This document shows positions 1 through 5,702 of a DNA stretch of 5,764 nt, one piece after another. Origin of the DNA: Gammaproteobacteria bacterium (GTDB lineage: Bacteria > Pseudomonadota > Gammaproteobacteria > Thiohalomonadales > Thiohalomonadaceae); the NCBI GenBank assembly GCA_015232955.1, contig JADFYS010000139.1:1-5764 (forward strand), in the 5' to 3' direction. The notes beneath the pieces were generated by a model, which ran no database searches, was not told the origin of the DNA, and saw only the letters and a list, made by a program, of their open reading frames with translations. A program made the translations under genes and the position numbers. How positions within the stretch are numbered: the first letter of the stretch is position 1; the number at the start of each line of letters is the position of its first letter.

Positions 1-95
1 AGCCCCCAGGGATGGGTTTACGGCGTCCCGCCAATCGGGTAGCGGAGATCCCCACCCTTAACTTAATGACATTGGGGCTAGGGGGATTTTTTTAA
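1..95. repeat. GC-rich structured intergenic stretch with terminal inverted repeat and T-run
   Basis: Bases 1-6 (AGCCCC) are the reverse complement of bases 74-79 (GGGGCT), so a stretch of about 79 bases is bounded by a short inverted repeat. Inside it are smaller pairings: GGCG 22-25 with CGCC 29-32, or alternatively CCCG 27-30 with CGGG 36-39. Seven T's follow at 87-93. Frame +3 is open from base 3 to a TAA at 93-95, so the 3' end of an upstream gene cannot be excluded, but the translation looks like no protein I recognise. My preferred reading is a dispersed intergenic repeat or a terminator-like structure cut by the window edge. This is inference from structure only. Confidence 0.3.
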
Positions 96-106
96 GCTTT
101 TAAGCT
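91..106. repeat. Two tandem copies of TTTAAGCT
   Basis: TTTAAGCT occurs twice back to back (91-98 and 99-106). It is followed at once by two small overlapping inverted repeats, CTGAA/TTCAG (105-115) and CAGTT/AACTG (113-127). The block lies 65-80 bases before the start of the small flagellar-like gene and could be an operator or simply AT-rich spacer. No function is shown by the sequence. Confidence 0.3.
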
Positions 107-157
107 GAAGTTCAGTTGTTCTAACTGTTTTGGGTAGAGGTCGTTACATTTATTAAG

Positions 158-166
158 AGGAGAGGG
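158..166 (+). promoter_or_regulatory. Ribosome binding site of the small rod-like gene
   Basis: AGGAGAGGG contains AGGAG at 158-162, 8 bases before ATG 171 and 5 bases before GTG 168. The 8-base spacing is closer to the usual optimum, so ATG 171 is the preferred start. GTG 168 would add one residue only. Confidence 0.6.
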
Positions 167-170
167 CGTG

Positions 171-410
171 ATGGAGATAGGTTCAGCGATGGCTTCGGGG
201 CTGCAGGGTGTTCTTCAGGGGATGCGGGGTTTGGATGAAAATGCCAACACCATCGCCAGACAACCGGTGGCAGCGCAGCAGGGTGAGCGCGATCAGACCG
301 TTTCAGCACTGGTTGATTCAAAACGGGATCTCACGCAGGTGCAGGCCAATGTTAAGGTGCTACAGAGCGCCAATGAGACCCTCGGTTCCATAATCGATAT
401 CAAGGTTTGA
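171..410 (+). CDS. Small flagellar rod/hook-like protein (terminal helices only)
   Basis: This encodes 79 residues. Residues 4-30 form a glycine- and alanine-rich amphipathic helix ending ENANTIARQ, which resembles the N-terminal helix of flagellar axial proteins, where the pattern is usually A-x-NIAN. Residues 45-79 contain LVDSKRDLTQVQANVKVLQS followed by ANETLGSIIDIKV, closely resembling the C-terminal helix of FlgC, FlgE and FlgG (Flg_bbr_C type), which normally reads like a Q-x-x-Y-x-AN-x-K-V-I-x-T-x-D-x-M-LG-x-LI-D pattern. Between them is only a short polar linker at about 31-44, whereas true rod and hook proteins have large middle domains. From the resemblance it may associate with the flagellar rod/hook or be exported by the flagellar apparatus, but this is not shown. 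Similar small proteins are, to my knowledge, scattered in gammaproteobacterial genomes under vague flagellar names. No other rod or hook gene is next to it, and it has its own strong ribosome binding site. I am confident that it is a gene and less sure of its role. Confidence 0.75.
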   Translation: MEIGSAMASGLQGVLQGMRGLDENANTIARQPVAAQQGERDQTVSALVDSKRDLTQVQANVKVLQSANETLGSIIDIKV

Positions 411-620
411 GTTCAGTCTGCCAGCAGCTCTGTTCTTCCTGAAGAGAGATCTCTGGCACGATCTTACACCTGCGTTAGGGGTGAACCTTTCCGTTGCCCA
501 CACTTTTATAGTTGACTTTTTCCCCATAGACTCTCTGACCACGGCGCCTCTCTGTCGTAGCGGCTCGTTGGGAGATGGGGGAGCGCCTGAACAATATTAC
601 TGTAAGGAGAAAATAACACC
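411..620. other. Intergenic region between the small rod-like gene and the DUF1015 gene
   Basis: These 210 bases contain no convincing coding region. They hold an imperfect hairpin (419-458) and the ribosome binding site AAGGAG at 604-609, 11 bases before the DUF1015 start. A TTGACT at 512-517 could be a -35 box, but no good -10 box lies 16-18 bases downstream, so I do not place a promoter. A promoter for the following three-gene cluster is nevertheless expected somewhere here. Confidence 0.5.
419..458. repeat. Imperfect inverted repeat, possible hairpin
   Basis: TGCCAG at 419-424 pairs with CTGGCA at 453-458. Inside it CTCT 428-431 can pair with AGAG 445-448. A perfect 10-base palindrome, AGAGATCTCT, lies at 445-454. 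It begins 8 bases after the stop codon of the small rod-like gene, so it could be a transcription-ending or RNA-stabilising structure, but it has no T-run behind it. It could also be a protein-binding palindrome. Weakly supported. Confidence 0.3.
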
Positions 621-1856
621 ATGATCCGTCCCTTTCGAGGATTGCGTCCCGCCCCCGGGCGTGCTGAAGAGGTCGCCGCCCCACCTTATGATGTCCTCAA
701 CTCAGAGGAGGCGCGACAACGGGCGGCAGGCAGACCATGGAGCTTTCTCCACATCTCTAAACCGGAGATCGATCTTCCTCCGGGAACCAACCCTTATGAT
801 GATGCGGTCTACGCCAAGGGGCTGGAGAACTTTCAGCAGATGGTTGCAAACGGTGTCCTTCAGCAAGACGCCGCAGAACATTACTACCTATATCGACTGG
901 TGATGGGGGCGCATCAGCAGTTTGGGCTGGTGGCCGCGGCATCGGTTACAGACTATGACAGCAACCGCATTCGTAAACATGAGTATACCCGACCCGATAA
1001 AGAGGATGATCGGGTACGCCAGATCGATACCCTCAACGCCCAGACCGGGCCGGTATTTCTCACCTATCGTCACCATCCACAGATAGACAACCTGGTCGCG
1101 ACCGTGGCAGCAACCCCCCCCGAGCTCGATCTGGTGGCCGACGATGGGGTGCAACACACCCTCTGGGTCATCGCGGCGGAAGAGGATATCGCCACTATTA
1201 CCACCACATTTGCTGCAATGGACCACCTCTACATCGCCGATGGCCACCACCGTTCGGCATCGGCCTCTCGGGTGGCGAAACAGCGTCAGGCAAAGAACCC
1301 CCAACATCACGGCAGTGAACCCTATAACCGTTTTTTGGCGGTCCTTTTTCCCGATAGCCAGGTGCAGATCTTCGACTATAACCGGGTGGTGACCGATCTC
1401 AACGGTTTGAGTCGAGACGAATTCTTAGCCCAGTTGCAGCACCGCTTTACGGTGACAGCTGTAGCTGCAGCGGTGAAACCGGAGCAAAGCGGCTGCTTTG
1501 GGATGTATCTTGAGGGGCAGTGGTATCGGCTAGAGCTGGATCCAAAGCGGATCCCGGCAGGGGATCCGGTGGCGGCTCTCGATGTCTCCATTCTCGCGCG
1601 GGAGGTGATAGAGCCACTGCTCGGGATCGATGATCCGCGTCGGGATAAGCGGATCGACTTCGTGGGCGGGATTCGGGGGATGGCGGGTCTCGAAAAGCGG
1701 GTCGATAGTGGAGAGATGGCGGTCGCCTTCTCGCTCTACCCCACCTCACTGCAGCAGCTGATGGCGGTGGCCGATGCCGACAGGGTGATGCCTCCGAAAT
1801 CGACCTGGTTTGAGCCGAAACTGGCGGACGGCCTGGTCTCTCTTCTGCTTGACTAA
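621..1856 (+). CDS. DUF1015 family protein (COG4198)
   Basis: This is a 411-residue, probably cytoplasmic protein with no signal peptide or membrane segment. Conserved DUF1015 landmarks run along the whole length: RPFRGLRP (3-10), VAAPPYDV (18-25), KHEYTRPDKEDDR (119-131), YIADGHHRSASA (204-215) and MPPKSTWFEPKLADGL (390-405). The length is normal for the family, so the gene looks intact. The biochemical function is not established. The ADGHHR core looks like the G-x-HR signature of the ParB/sulfiredoxin fold, which hints at nucleotide binding, phosphotransfer or hydrolysis, but that is inference. In some Firmicutes and Bacteroidetes, family members sit beside serine biosynthesis genes serC and serA; here the neighbours are different. 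ATG 621 is preceded by AAGGAG (604-609). It is the first gene of a tight three-gene run with xseA and the M23 peptidase. Confidence 0.93.
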   Translation: MIRPFRGLRPAPGRAEEVAAPPYDVLNSEEARQRAAGRPWSFLHISKPEIDLPPGTNPYDDAVYAKGLENFQQMVANGVLQQDAAEHYYLYRLVMGAHQQFGLVAAASVTDYDSNRIRKHEYTRPDKEDDRVRQIDTLNAQTGPVFLTYRHHPQIDNLVATVAATPPELDLVADDGVQHTLWVIAAEEDIATITTTFAAMDHLYIADGHHRSASASRVAKQRQAKNPQHHGSEPYNRFLAVLFPDSQVQIFDYNRVVTDLNGLSRDEFLAQLQHRFTVTAVAAAVKPEQSGCFGMYLEGQWYRLELDPKRIPAGDPVAALDVSILAREVIEPLLGIDDPRRDKRIDFVGGIRGMAGLEKRVDSGEMAVAFSLYPTSLQQLMAVADADRVMPPKSTWFEPKLADGLVSLLLD

Positions 1857-1878
1857 CCCCAAACCTGCTCCAGCAGAG

Positions 1879-3261
1879 ATGGAGAATCACCGTCCAGAGG
1901 GGCGGATCTATACCGTATCGGATCTCAATCGCAAGGTACGAACCCTGCTTGAAGGGGAGCTGGGAATGGTCTGGGTGGTGGGAGAGATCTCCAATCTCGC
2001 CCGCCCCCGCTCCGGCCACCTCTACTTCACCCTGAAGGATAAGATGACTCAGGTCCGCTGCGCCATGTTTCGGATGCGGGTCTCCACCCTTGATCTGACT
2101 CCCGAAGATGGGATGGAGGTTCAGATCTACGCCCGAGTGGGGCTATATGAGGCGCGGGGTGACTATCAGCTGGTGGCCGAAGCGATGGAAGAGGTGGGTG
2201 GAGGTGCCCTGCAGCGCGCCTTTGAGGCGCTGAAAAAGCGCCTTCTGGCAGAGGGGCTGTTTGATCCCGCCCGCAAACGGCCGCTTCCCCCCTTTCCGCA
2301 ACGACTGGGGGTGATCACCTCCGCCACAGGGGCAGCGCTGCGCGATATTATTGCGGTAGTTGAACGCCGCTTTCCCCTGCTCGAGATTATCCTCTATCCG
2401 GTGGAGGTGCAGGGGGAAGGGGCTGCGGCGACCATCTGCGCGGCCTTGACCAAAGCCAATGATGAAGGGCGTTGTGATCTCCTGCTCCTGGGACGGGGCG
2501 GGGGTTCACTCGAAGATCTCTGGCCCTTTAATGAAGAGCGGGTGGCGCGGGCGATCTTTCACAGCCGGCTCCCGGTTGTGAGCGCAGTGGGGCATGAGGT
2601 GGACTTTACCATTGCCGATTTTGTTGCTGATCTCCGCGCGCCTACCCCCTCCGCTGCGGCAGAGCTGATCACTCCGGATGGTGAGATGTTGCGCCGCCGG
2701 ATTGACGAACTGGCTCAGCGACTACAGCGGGGGGGACGGGCGTGGCTGCAGAGTTACCATCACCGCCTGGAACAGCTCAGTTGGCGTCTGCGGAATCCCG
2801 CTCTTCTCATCCAGCAGCGGAGTCAGGAGATCGACTATCTAGAGCAGCGGGGCAAAAGTGCACTGCTGCGACGGCTGGCACGGGGACGGCGTGAGTTGGA
2901 AGCACTGAATACCCGTCTGCAGCTACAGAGTCCCCGTCACCGTCTGCAGCGTCAGCGCGAACGGCAACAGCAGTTGACCACGCGGCTGCGGATGGCGATG
3001 AATCGGCAGCTGGGACAGAGCCGGGATCGGCTGCTGGTTTCAGCGCAGACACTAGAGACGGTCAGTCCGCTCAACACCCTGAAGCGGGGGTACGCCCTCG
3101 CCCGGCGGAGTGATGGAGAGGTGGTGCAACGGGCGACTGATGTCGCGGTGGGTGAACTGGTCGAGATCTTGCTTGGGGAAGGGGGGTTCATGGCCAGAGT
3201 TGAAGATATACCCAAGATCGCTGAAAACGCTGGTTCCATGTGTCAAATGGATGACGACTAG
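1879..3261 (+). CDS. xseA: Exodeoxyribonuclease VII large subunit
   Basis: This encodes 460 residues, close to the family's usual length. XseA is the catalytic subunit of exonuclease VII, which with several XseB small subunits degrades single-stranded DNA from both ends in repair and recombination. An N-terminal OB-fold (about 9-105) contains GEISN (35-39) and SGHLYFTLKD (45-54). The catalytic domain follows, with VITSATGAALRDI (145-157), GRGGGSLEDLWPFN (205-218) and the hallmark GHEVDFTIADFVAD (238-251) followed by LRAPTPSAAAE (252-262). Residues 265-390 are a charged, Gln/Arg-rich coiled-coil region. The C-terminal signature SPLNTLKRGYAL (396-407) is also present. ATG 1879 is chosen because the OB-fold starts just after it; the frame is open back to a TTG at 1810, but that extension overlaps the DUF1015 gene. 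It lies 22 bases after that gene and has no clear Shine-Dalgarno sequence, which suggests translational coupling. No xseB is visible in the window. Confidence 0.97.
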   Translation: MENHRPEGRIYTVSDLNRKVRTLLEGELGMVWVVGEISNLARPRSGHLYFTLKDKMTQVRCAMFRMRVSTLDLTPEDGMEVQIYARVGLYEARGDYQLVAEAMEEVGGGALQRAFEALKKRLLAEGLFDPARKRPLPPFPQRLGVITSATGAALRDIIAVVERRFPLLEIILYPVEVQGEGAAATICAALTKANDEGRCDLLLLGRGGGSLEDLWPFNEERVARAIFHSRLPVVSAVGHEVDFTIADFVADLRAPTPSAAAELITPDGEMLRRRIDELAQRLQRGGRAWLQSYHHRLEQLSWRLRNPALLIQQRSQEIDYLEQRGKSALLRRLARGRRELEALNTRLQLQSPRHRLQRQRERQQQLTTRLRMAMNRQLGQSRDRLLVSAQTLETVSPLNTLKRGYALARRSDGEVVQRATDVAVGELVEILLGEGGFMARVEDIPKIAENAGSMCQMDDD

Positions 3262-3264
3262 AGG
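3260..3264 (+). promoter_or_regulatory. Ribosome binding site of the M23 peptidase, overlapping the xseA stop
   Basis: AGAGG lies 5 bases before ATG 3270 and shares bases with the TAG stop of xseA (3259-3261). The overlap favours coupled translation of the two genes and supports ATG 3270 over the later in-frame TTG at 3306. Confidence 0.5.
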
Positions 3265-3269
3265 GGGTT

Positions 3270-4169
3270 ATGAAAGTGCTGAGGCGTTATAGGACAATTC
3301 AATGGTTGGGAATCCGATTATTGGGGGGGTGGTGGCTGCTCGCTTCTGCTCCGATTCTGCTGGCGCTACCTCAACACGACGCAGTCCCCGGCGGGGTGGC
3401 GGTCATTGCCCTGGGAGAGATAACGACACCTCCTCCAGAACTCCATTTTCAGCAGCGGCGGGTGCTGGTAGAGGCGGAAGAGCAACAGTGGTTCGCCGTG
3501 GTGGGGTTGGGGCTGGAGACCGAGGTGGGTAGAGCAGAGCTTGAACAGGTGGGGGGGGAGACCATCCCCTTTACCGTCGCCCCAAAACAGTATCTTGAAC
3601 AGCACATCACCCTCTCCGACAAACGCAAAGTGACCCCCTATCAACGGGATATGGATCGCATCTATCGAGAACAGCGCATGAGCCGGGACGCCTTTCGCAA
3701 CTGGCGTCCGCTAGAGGGGGTGAACAGCGACTTTATCCTGCCGGTCTCAGGGATTATGAGCAGCCCCTTTGGCAAGAGACGGTTCTTTAACGGTCAGCCG
3801 AGGCGCCCCCATAGCGGTATCGATATCGCGGCTCCTCAAGGAACCTTGGTGATGACTCCCGGTGATGGGGTGGTGACGCAACTGGGGGAGTTCTTTTTTA
3901 ACGGAAATACCATTTTTATCGATCACGGTCAGGGACTGGTCTCGATGGTCTGTCACCTCGATACCATCAATGTCGCTCTGGGCCAGAAGATAACTCAAGG
4001 AGAGGTGATCGCAACGGTAGGGATGACCGGTCGGGTGACCGGCCCTCATCTGCACTGGAGTGTCAGTCTGAATGGTGAGCGGGTCAATCCCCTGCTCTTT
4101 CTCAACGCAGAGGCAGTCGCTCTGCTGCAGGGGGAGCGTGTTGCTGATAATAGCAAGGGGATGGAGTGA
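3270..4169 (+). CDS. Secreted M23 family peptidoglycan metallopeptidase
   Basis: This encodes 299 residues. Residues 1-33 have a basic start (KVLRRYR) and a hydrophobic segment, GIRLLGGWWLLASAPILLAL, which is a signal peptide or membrane anchor without a clean cleavage motif. Residues 39-100, beginning PGGVAVIALGE and including WFAVVGLGLETEVG, match the small N-terminal domain found before many M23 catalytic domains (Peptidase_M23_N type). The catalytic domain spans about 155-280: SSPFGKRRFFNG, HSGID (H181 and D185 as zinc ligands), H229 in MVCHLD, and HLHW with H262 as the third ligand. All key residues are present, so it is probably an active zinc endopeptidase cutting peptidoglycan cross-links in the periplasm, unlike degenerate LytM regulators such as EnvC. 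It follows xseA by 8 bases and is the last gene of the cluster. The exact bond it cuts cannot be read from the sequence. Confidence 0.93.
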   Translation: MKVLRRYRTIQWLGIRLLGGWWLLASAPILLALPQHDAVPGGVAVIALGEITTPPPELHFQQRRVLVEAEEQQWFAVVGLGLETEVGRAELEQVGGETIPFTVAPKQYLEQHITLSDKRKVTPYQRDMDRIYREQRMSRDAFRNWRPLEGVNSDFILPVSGIMSSPFGKRRFFNGQPRRPHSGIDIAAPQGTLVMTPGDGVVTQLGEFFFNGNTIFIDHGQGLVSMVCHLDTINVALGQKITQGEVIATVGMTGRVTGPHLHWSVSLNGERVNPLLFLNAEAVALLQGERVADNSKGME

Positions 4170-4181
4170 TTGCAGGGAGAA

Positions 4182-4216
4182 AACCGGCTGAAGTCTGTTT
4201 AAGCCTTCAGCCGGTT
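4182..4216. terminator. 12-bp perfect hairpin between convergent genes, likely bidirectional terminator
   Basis: AACCGGCTGAAG (4182-4193) and CTTCAGCCGGTT (4205-4216) are perfect reverse complements around an 11-base loop. The hairpin sits 12 bases after the M23 peptidase stop and 19 bases from the stop of the opposing DUF2892 gene. Read on the minus strand, the stem runs into TTTT then CTCC, a short U tract; on the plus strand there is no U tract. It therefore looks best as a terminator of the minus-strand gene, possibly working weakly in both directions. Confidence 0.65.
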
Positions 4217-4235
4217 ATTGGGAGGATGCTGGTCG

Positions 4236-4454
4236 CTAGTTAAAGGCCTGCCCCGGTTTGATACCGACCATTTTGAGAATAATCGCCATCGGGCAGAATC
4301 CGGTAAAGGCCGCCTGAAACAGGTTGGCGCCGACAAAGGCGGTAAACCAGAGCCAGTAGCTATGGTGAAAGATGGGGCTGCCCGGGGCACCGAGAGCGAG
4401 GGAGAGGAGAATGAAGAGACCAGCAACTGCAAGAACAATTTTATCAATAGCCAT
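4236..4454 (-). CDS. Small two-helix membrane protein, DUF2892 type
   Basis: This encodes 72 residues, starting at ATG 4454 and ending at TAG 4238-4236. Two hydrophobic segments, about residues 5-22 (KIVLAVAGLFILLSLALG) and 33-52, indicate an inner-membrane hairpin. After the second helix comes TGFCPMAIILKMVGIKP (51-67), which carries the cysteine-proline signature of DUF2892 proteins, the family also found as the membrane tail of YgaP-like rhodaneses. The molecular function of the stand-alone members is not established; a link to sulfur or thiol chemistry is only suggested by the rhodanese fusions and the conserved cysteine. AAGGA lies 6 bases before the start. It is a single gene, convergent with the M23 peptidase and divergent from the MotY-like gene, so it is probably transcribed alone. 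Confidence 0.87.
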   Translation of the reverse strand: MAIDKIVLAVAGLFILLSLALGAPGSPIFHHSYWLWFTAFVGANLFQAAFTGFCPMAIILKMVGIKPGQAFN

Positions 4455-4460
4455 TTAAAT

Positions 4461-4465
4461 TCCTT
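4461..4465 (-). promoter_or_regulatory. Ribosome binding site of the DUF2892 gene
   Basis: On the minus strand AAGGA lies 6 bases before ATG 4454, a near-ideal spacing that fixes this start. Confidence 0.65.
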
Positions 4466-4561
4466 AATATCAGTAGTGTAATGTCAAACAACAACAGCGG
4501 GGGAGAGGATGGGTCCTTTTTTCAGAAAATCAATGTTACAGTGATGCGGAGCAGGGTGACA

Positions 4562-5677
4562 ATGGCGATTGCACTACTTGGCAGAGTCCCCTCTGTCGCT
4601 TCAATCGCACTGGTAGCGGTTGTGCTCTCTGCTCCTGCGACAGCGGCAACCCTCAGCTTTGGTCGGGATGAGTTTAGCCCGGAGTGGAACTCCAGCGCAG
4701 CCAACACCCTCTGCACCCTCTATCAGAATATCCCCGGTTACGGGGTTGGTCGTTTTCAGCAAGAGGCGGGGAGGGGGTTTGAGCTAGAGTTTGAATTGAC
4801 CCATGGTCGTACTCCACAGGGGGAGGTGCGGCTGCTTCTGTTAGCGCCGAGCTGGAAACATAACCGTTCGCGGCGGGAGATGGCGGTGGCCGAGGATAGT
4901 GATGGCGATCCTTTTGTCCGTTTTGACAGCCGGGCCGCATGGGAGGCGCTCCACGAGCTGGAGATGGGGATGTTACCGACGCTGCAGTACTACGCGCAGC
5001 CGCAGGAGGGGGATCTGATTCGGGTCTCACTCTCGCCGCTGGAGTTTTCACCCGAGATCCCAAAGCTGCAGGAGTGTCTGGCAAAGATCTACCCTTATAT
5101 GTTTGATTTTGTTGAGGATAGCCAGTTCTTTTTTGACACCGGGCGGAGTACTCTCACCGGAGCTGCAAGAGAGAGGCTCGAGCAACTGATCTCCTATATC
5201 GCAGCCGATGCAGAGGTGCAGTGGGTGGATCTTGAGGGCTATACCGATGATCGTGGCTGGAGAAAGAAGAATGATCTCCTTGCCGAGCAGCGGGTCGAGG
5301 CGGTGAAACAGTATATGATGGATGCCGGAGTACCGGAATCGATGTTTACCGCACTCAGTTATGGTGAGCGTAAACCGTTAACCACCAACCGTACCGAAGA
5401 GGGGCGGCAGACCAACCGTTCGGTCATTGCCAAGCTCCACAAACGCTCTCCGCCAACACCAGAGGAGATGGAGGAGCGTTTCGCCCAGAGCAAGGTTCCG
5501 GAACTGGAGGGGGATGAAGAGGAGCTGAAGCCGAAACCGAAACCGAAGCCTAGACCAAAACCGACGCCCAAACCAAAACCTAAACCCAAACCAAAACCGA
5601 AGTCAGAGGAGAATCAGCTCCCGCAGCAGAAGCGATTTATTGAGCTGCCCGAGTTTCCGGTAAAGAGCATTATGTAA
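4562..5677 (+). CDS. motY: MotY-like flagellar T-ring protein, OmpA family, with Lys-Pro tail
   Basis: From ATG 4562 this encodes 371 residues. In Vibrio and relatives MotY joins MotX in a periplasmic ring that holds stators around the polar flagellar motor. Residues 1-28 are a signal peptide with an ATA cleavage site. The MotY-type N-terminal domain spans about 35-180: W42 and C51 in LCTLYQNIPGYG, and C172; the two cysteines are 121 residues apart, matching the disulfide pair I recall in Vibrio MotY. The OmpA-like peptidoglycan-binding domain (about 185-293) has FFFDTGRSTL, GYTDDRG, LLAEQRVEAV, GERKP and NRTEEGRQTNRSV; D229 and R244 match the diaminopimelate-binding pair. Residues 314-322 are acidic and 323-347 are an unbroken X-P repeat, followed by a 24-residue tail ending RFIELPEFPVKSIM. 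The tail is unusual for the family. The frame is open to ATG 4481, but that start lacks a ribosome binding site and would bury the signal peptide; ATG 4544 is also possible. AGGG (4553-4556) favours 4562. Confidence 0.85.
   Translation: MAIALLGRVPSVASIALVAVVLSAPATAATLSFGRDEFSPEWNSSAANTLCTLYQNIPGYGVGRFQQEAGRGFELEFELTHGRTPQGEVRLLLLAPSWKHNRSRREMAVAEDSDGDPFVRFDSRAAWEALHELEMGMLPTLQYYAQPQEGDLIRVSLSPLEFSPEIPKLQECLAKIYPYMFDFVEDSQFFFDTGRSTLTGAARERLEQLISYIAADAEVQWVDLEGYTDDRGWRKKNDLLAEQRVEAVKQYMMDAGVPESMFTALSYGERKPLTTNRTEEGRQTNRSVIAKLHKRSPPTPEEMEERFAQSKVPELEGDEEELKPKPKPKPRPKPTPKPKPKPKPKPKSEENQLPQQKRFIELPEFPVKSIM
5528..5602 (+). repeat. Lys-Pro codon repeat in the MotY-like gene
   Basis: Twelve X-Pro dipeptides (ten Lys-Pro, one Arg-Pro, one Thr-Pro) plus a final lysine occupy residues 323-347 of the 371-residue form. 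All four proline codons and both lysine codons are used, so the DNA repeat is degenerate. That argues for selection on the peptide rather than very recent slippage. Such stretches form stiff extended rods, as in TonB, and the positive charge could favour contact with peptidoglycan or the membrane. Confidence 0.9.
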
Positions 5678-5702
5678 GGGGGGGCAGTTGTAACCGTTCA
5701 GA

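Noticed and set aside
454..468. TGGCACG, a perfect -24 half of a sigma-54 promoter, interesting because flagellar genes often use sigma-54
   Set aside because: The -12 half reads TTAC/TACA and lacks the essential GC at the correct distance, and the box lies inside a hairpin.
512..540. TTGACT as a -35 box for the DUF1015 cluster
   Set aside because: No sequence resembling TATAAT lies 16-18 bases downstream.
888..1310. Minus-strand open frame of 140 residues
   Set aside because: It lies fully inside the well-supported DUF1015 gene and has no family resemblance.
1810..1878. Extended XseA start at TTG 1810
   Set aside because: It would overlap the DUF1015 gene by 47 bases and add 23 residues not typical of XseA; ATG 1879 gives the usual N-terminus.
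1447..2019. Minus-strand open frame of 190 residues
   Set aside because: It is antisense to the end of the DUF1015 gene and the start of xseA, is rich in Pro, Arg and Ser as expected of a shadow frame, and has no recognisable domain.
4218..4481. Plus-strand open frame of 87 residues opposite the DUF2892 gene
   Set aside because: It has low-complexity charged composition and no domain, whereas the opposite strand gives a clear two-helix membrane protein with a good ribosome binding site.
4464..4487. TTGACA on the minus strand (4487-4482) as a -35 box for the DUF2892 gene, with TATTAA (4469-4464)
   Set aside because: The spacer is only 12 bases, and the TATTAA overlaps the ribosome binding site, so transcription would start inside or after it.
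4674..5084. Minus-strand open frame of 136 residues
   Set aside because: It is antisense to the MotY-like N-terminal domain, and its Pro/Ala/Ser-rich composition is typical of a shadow frame.
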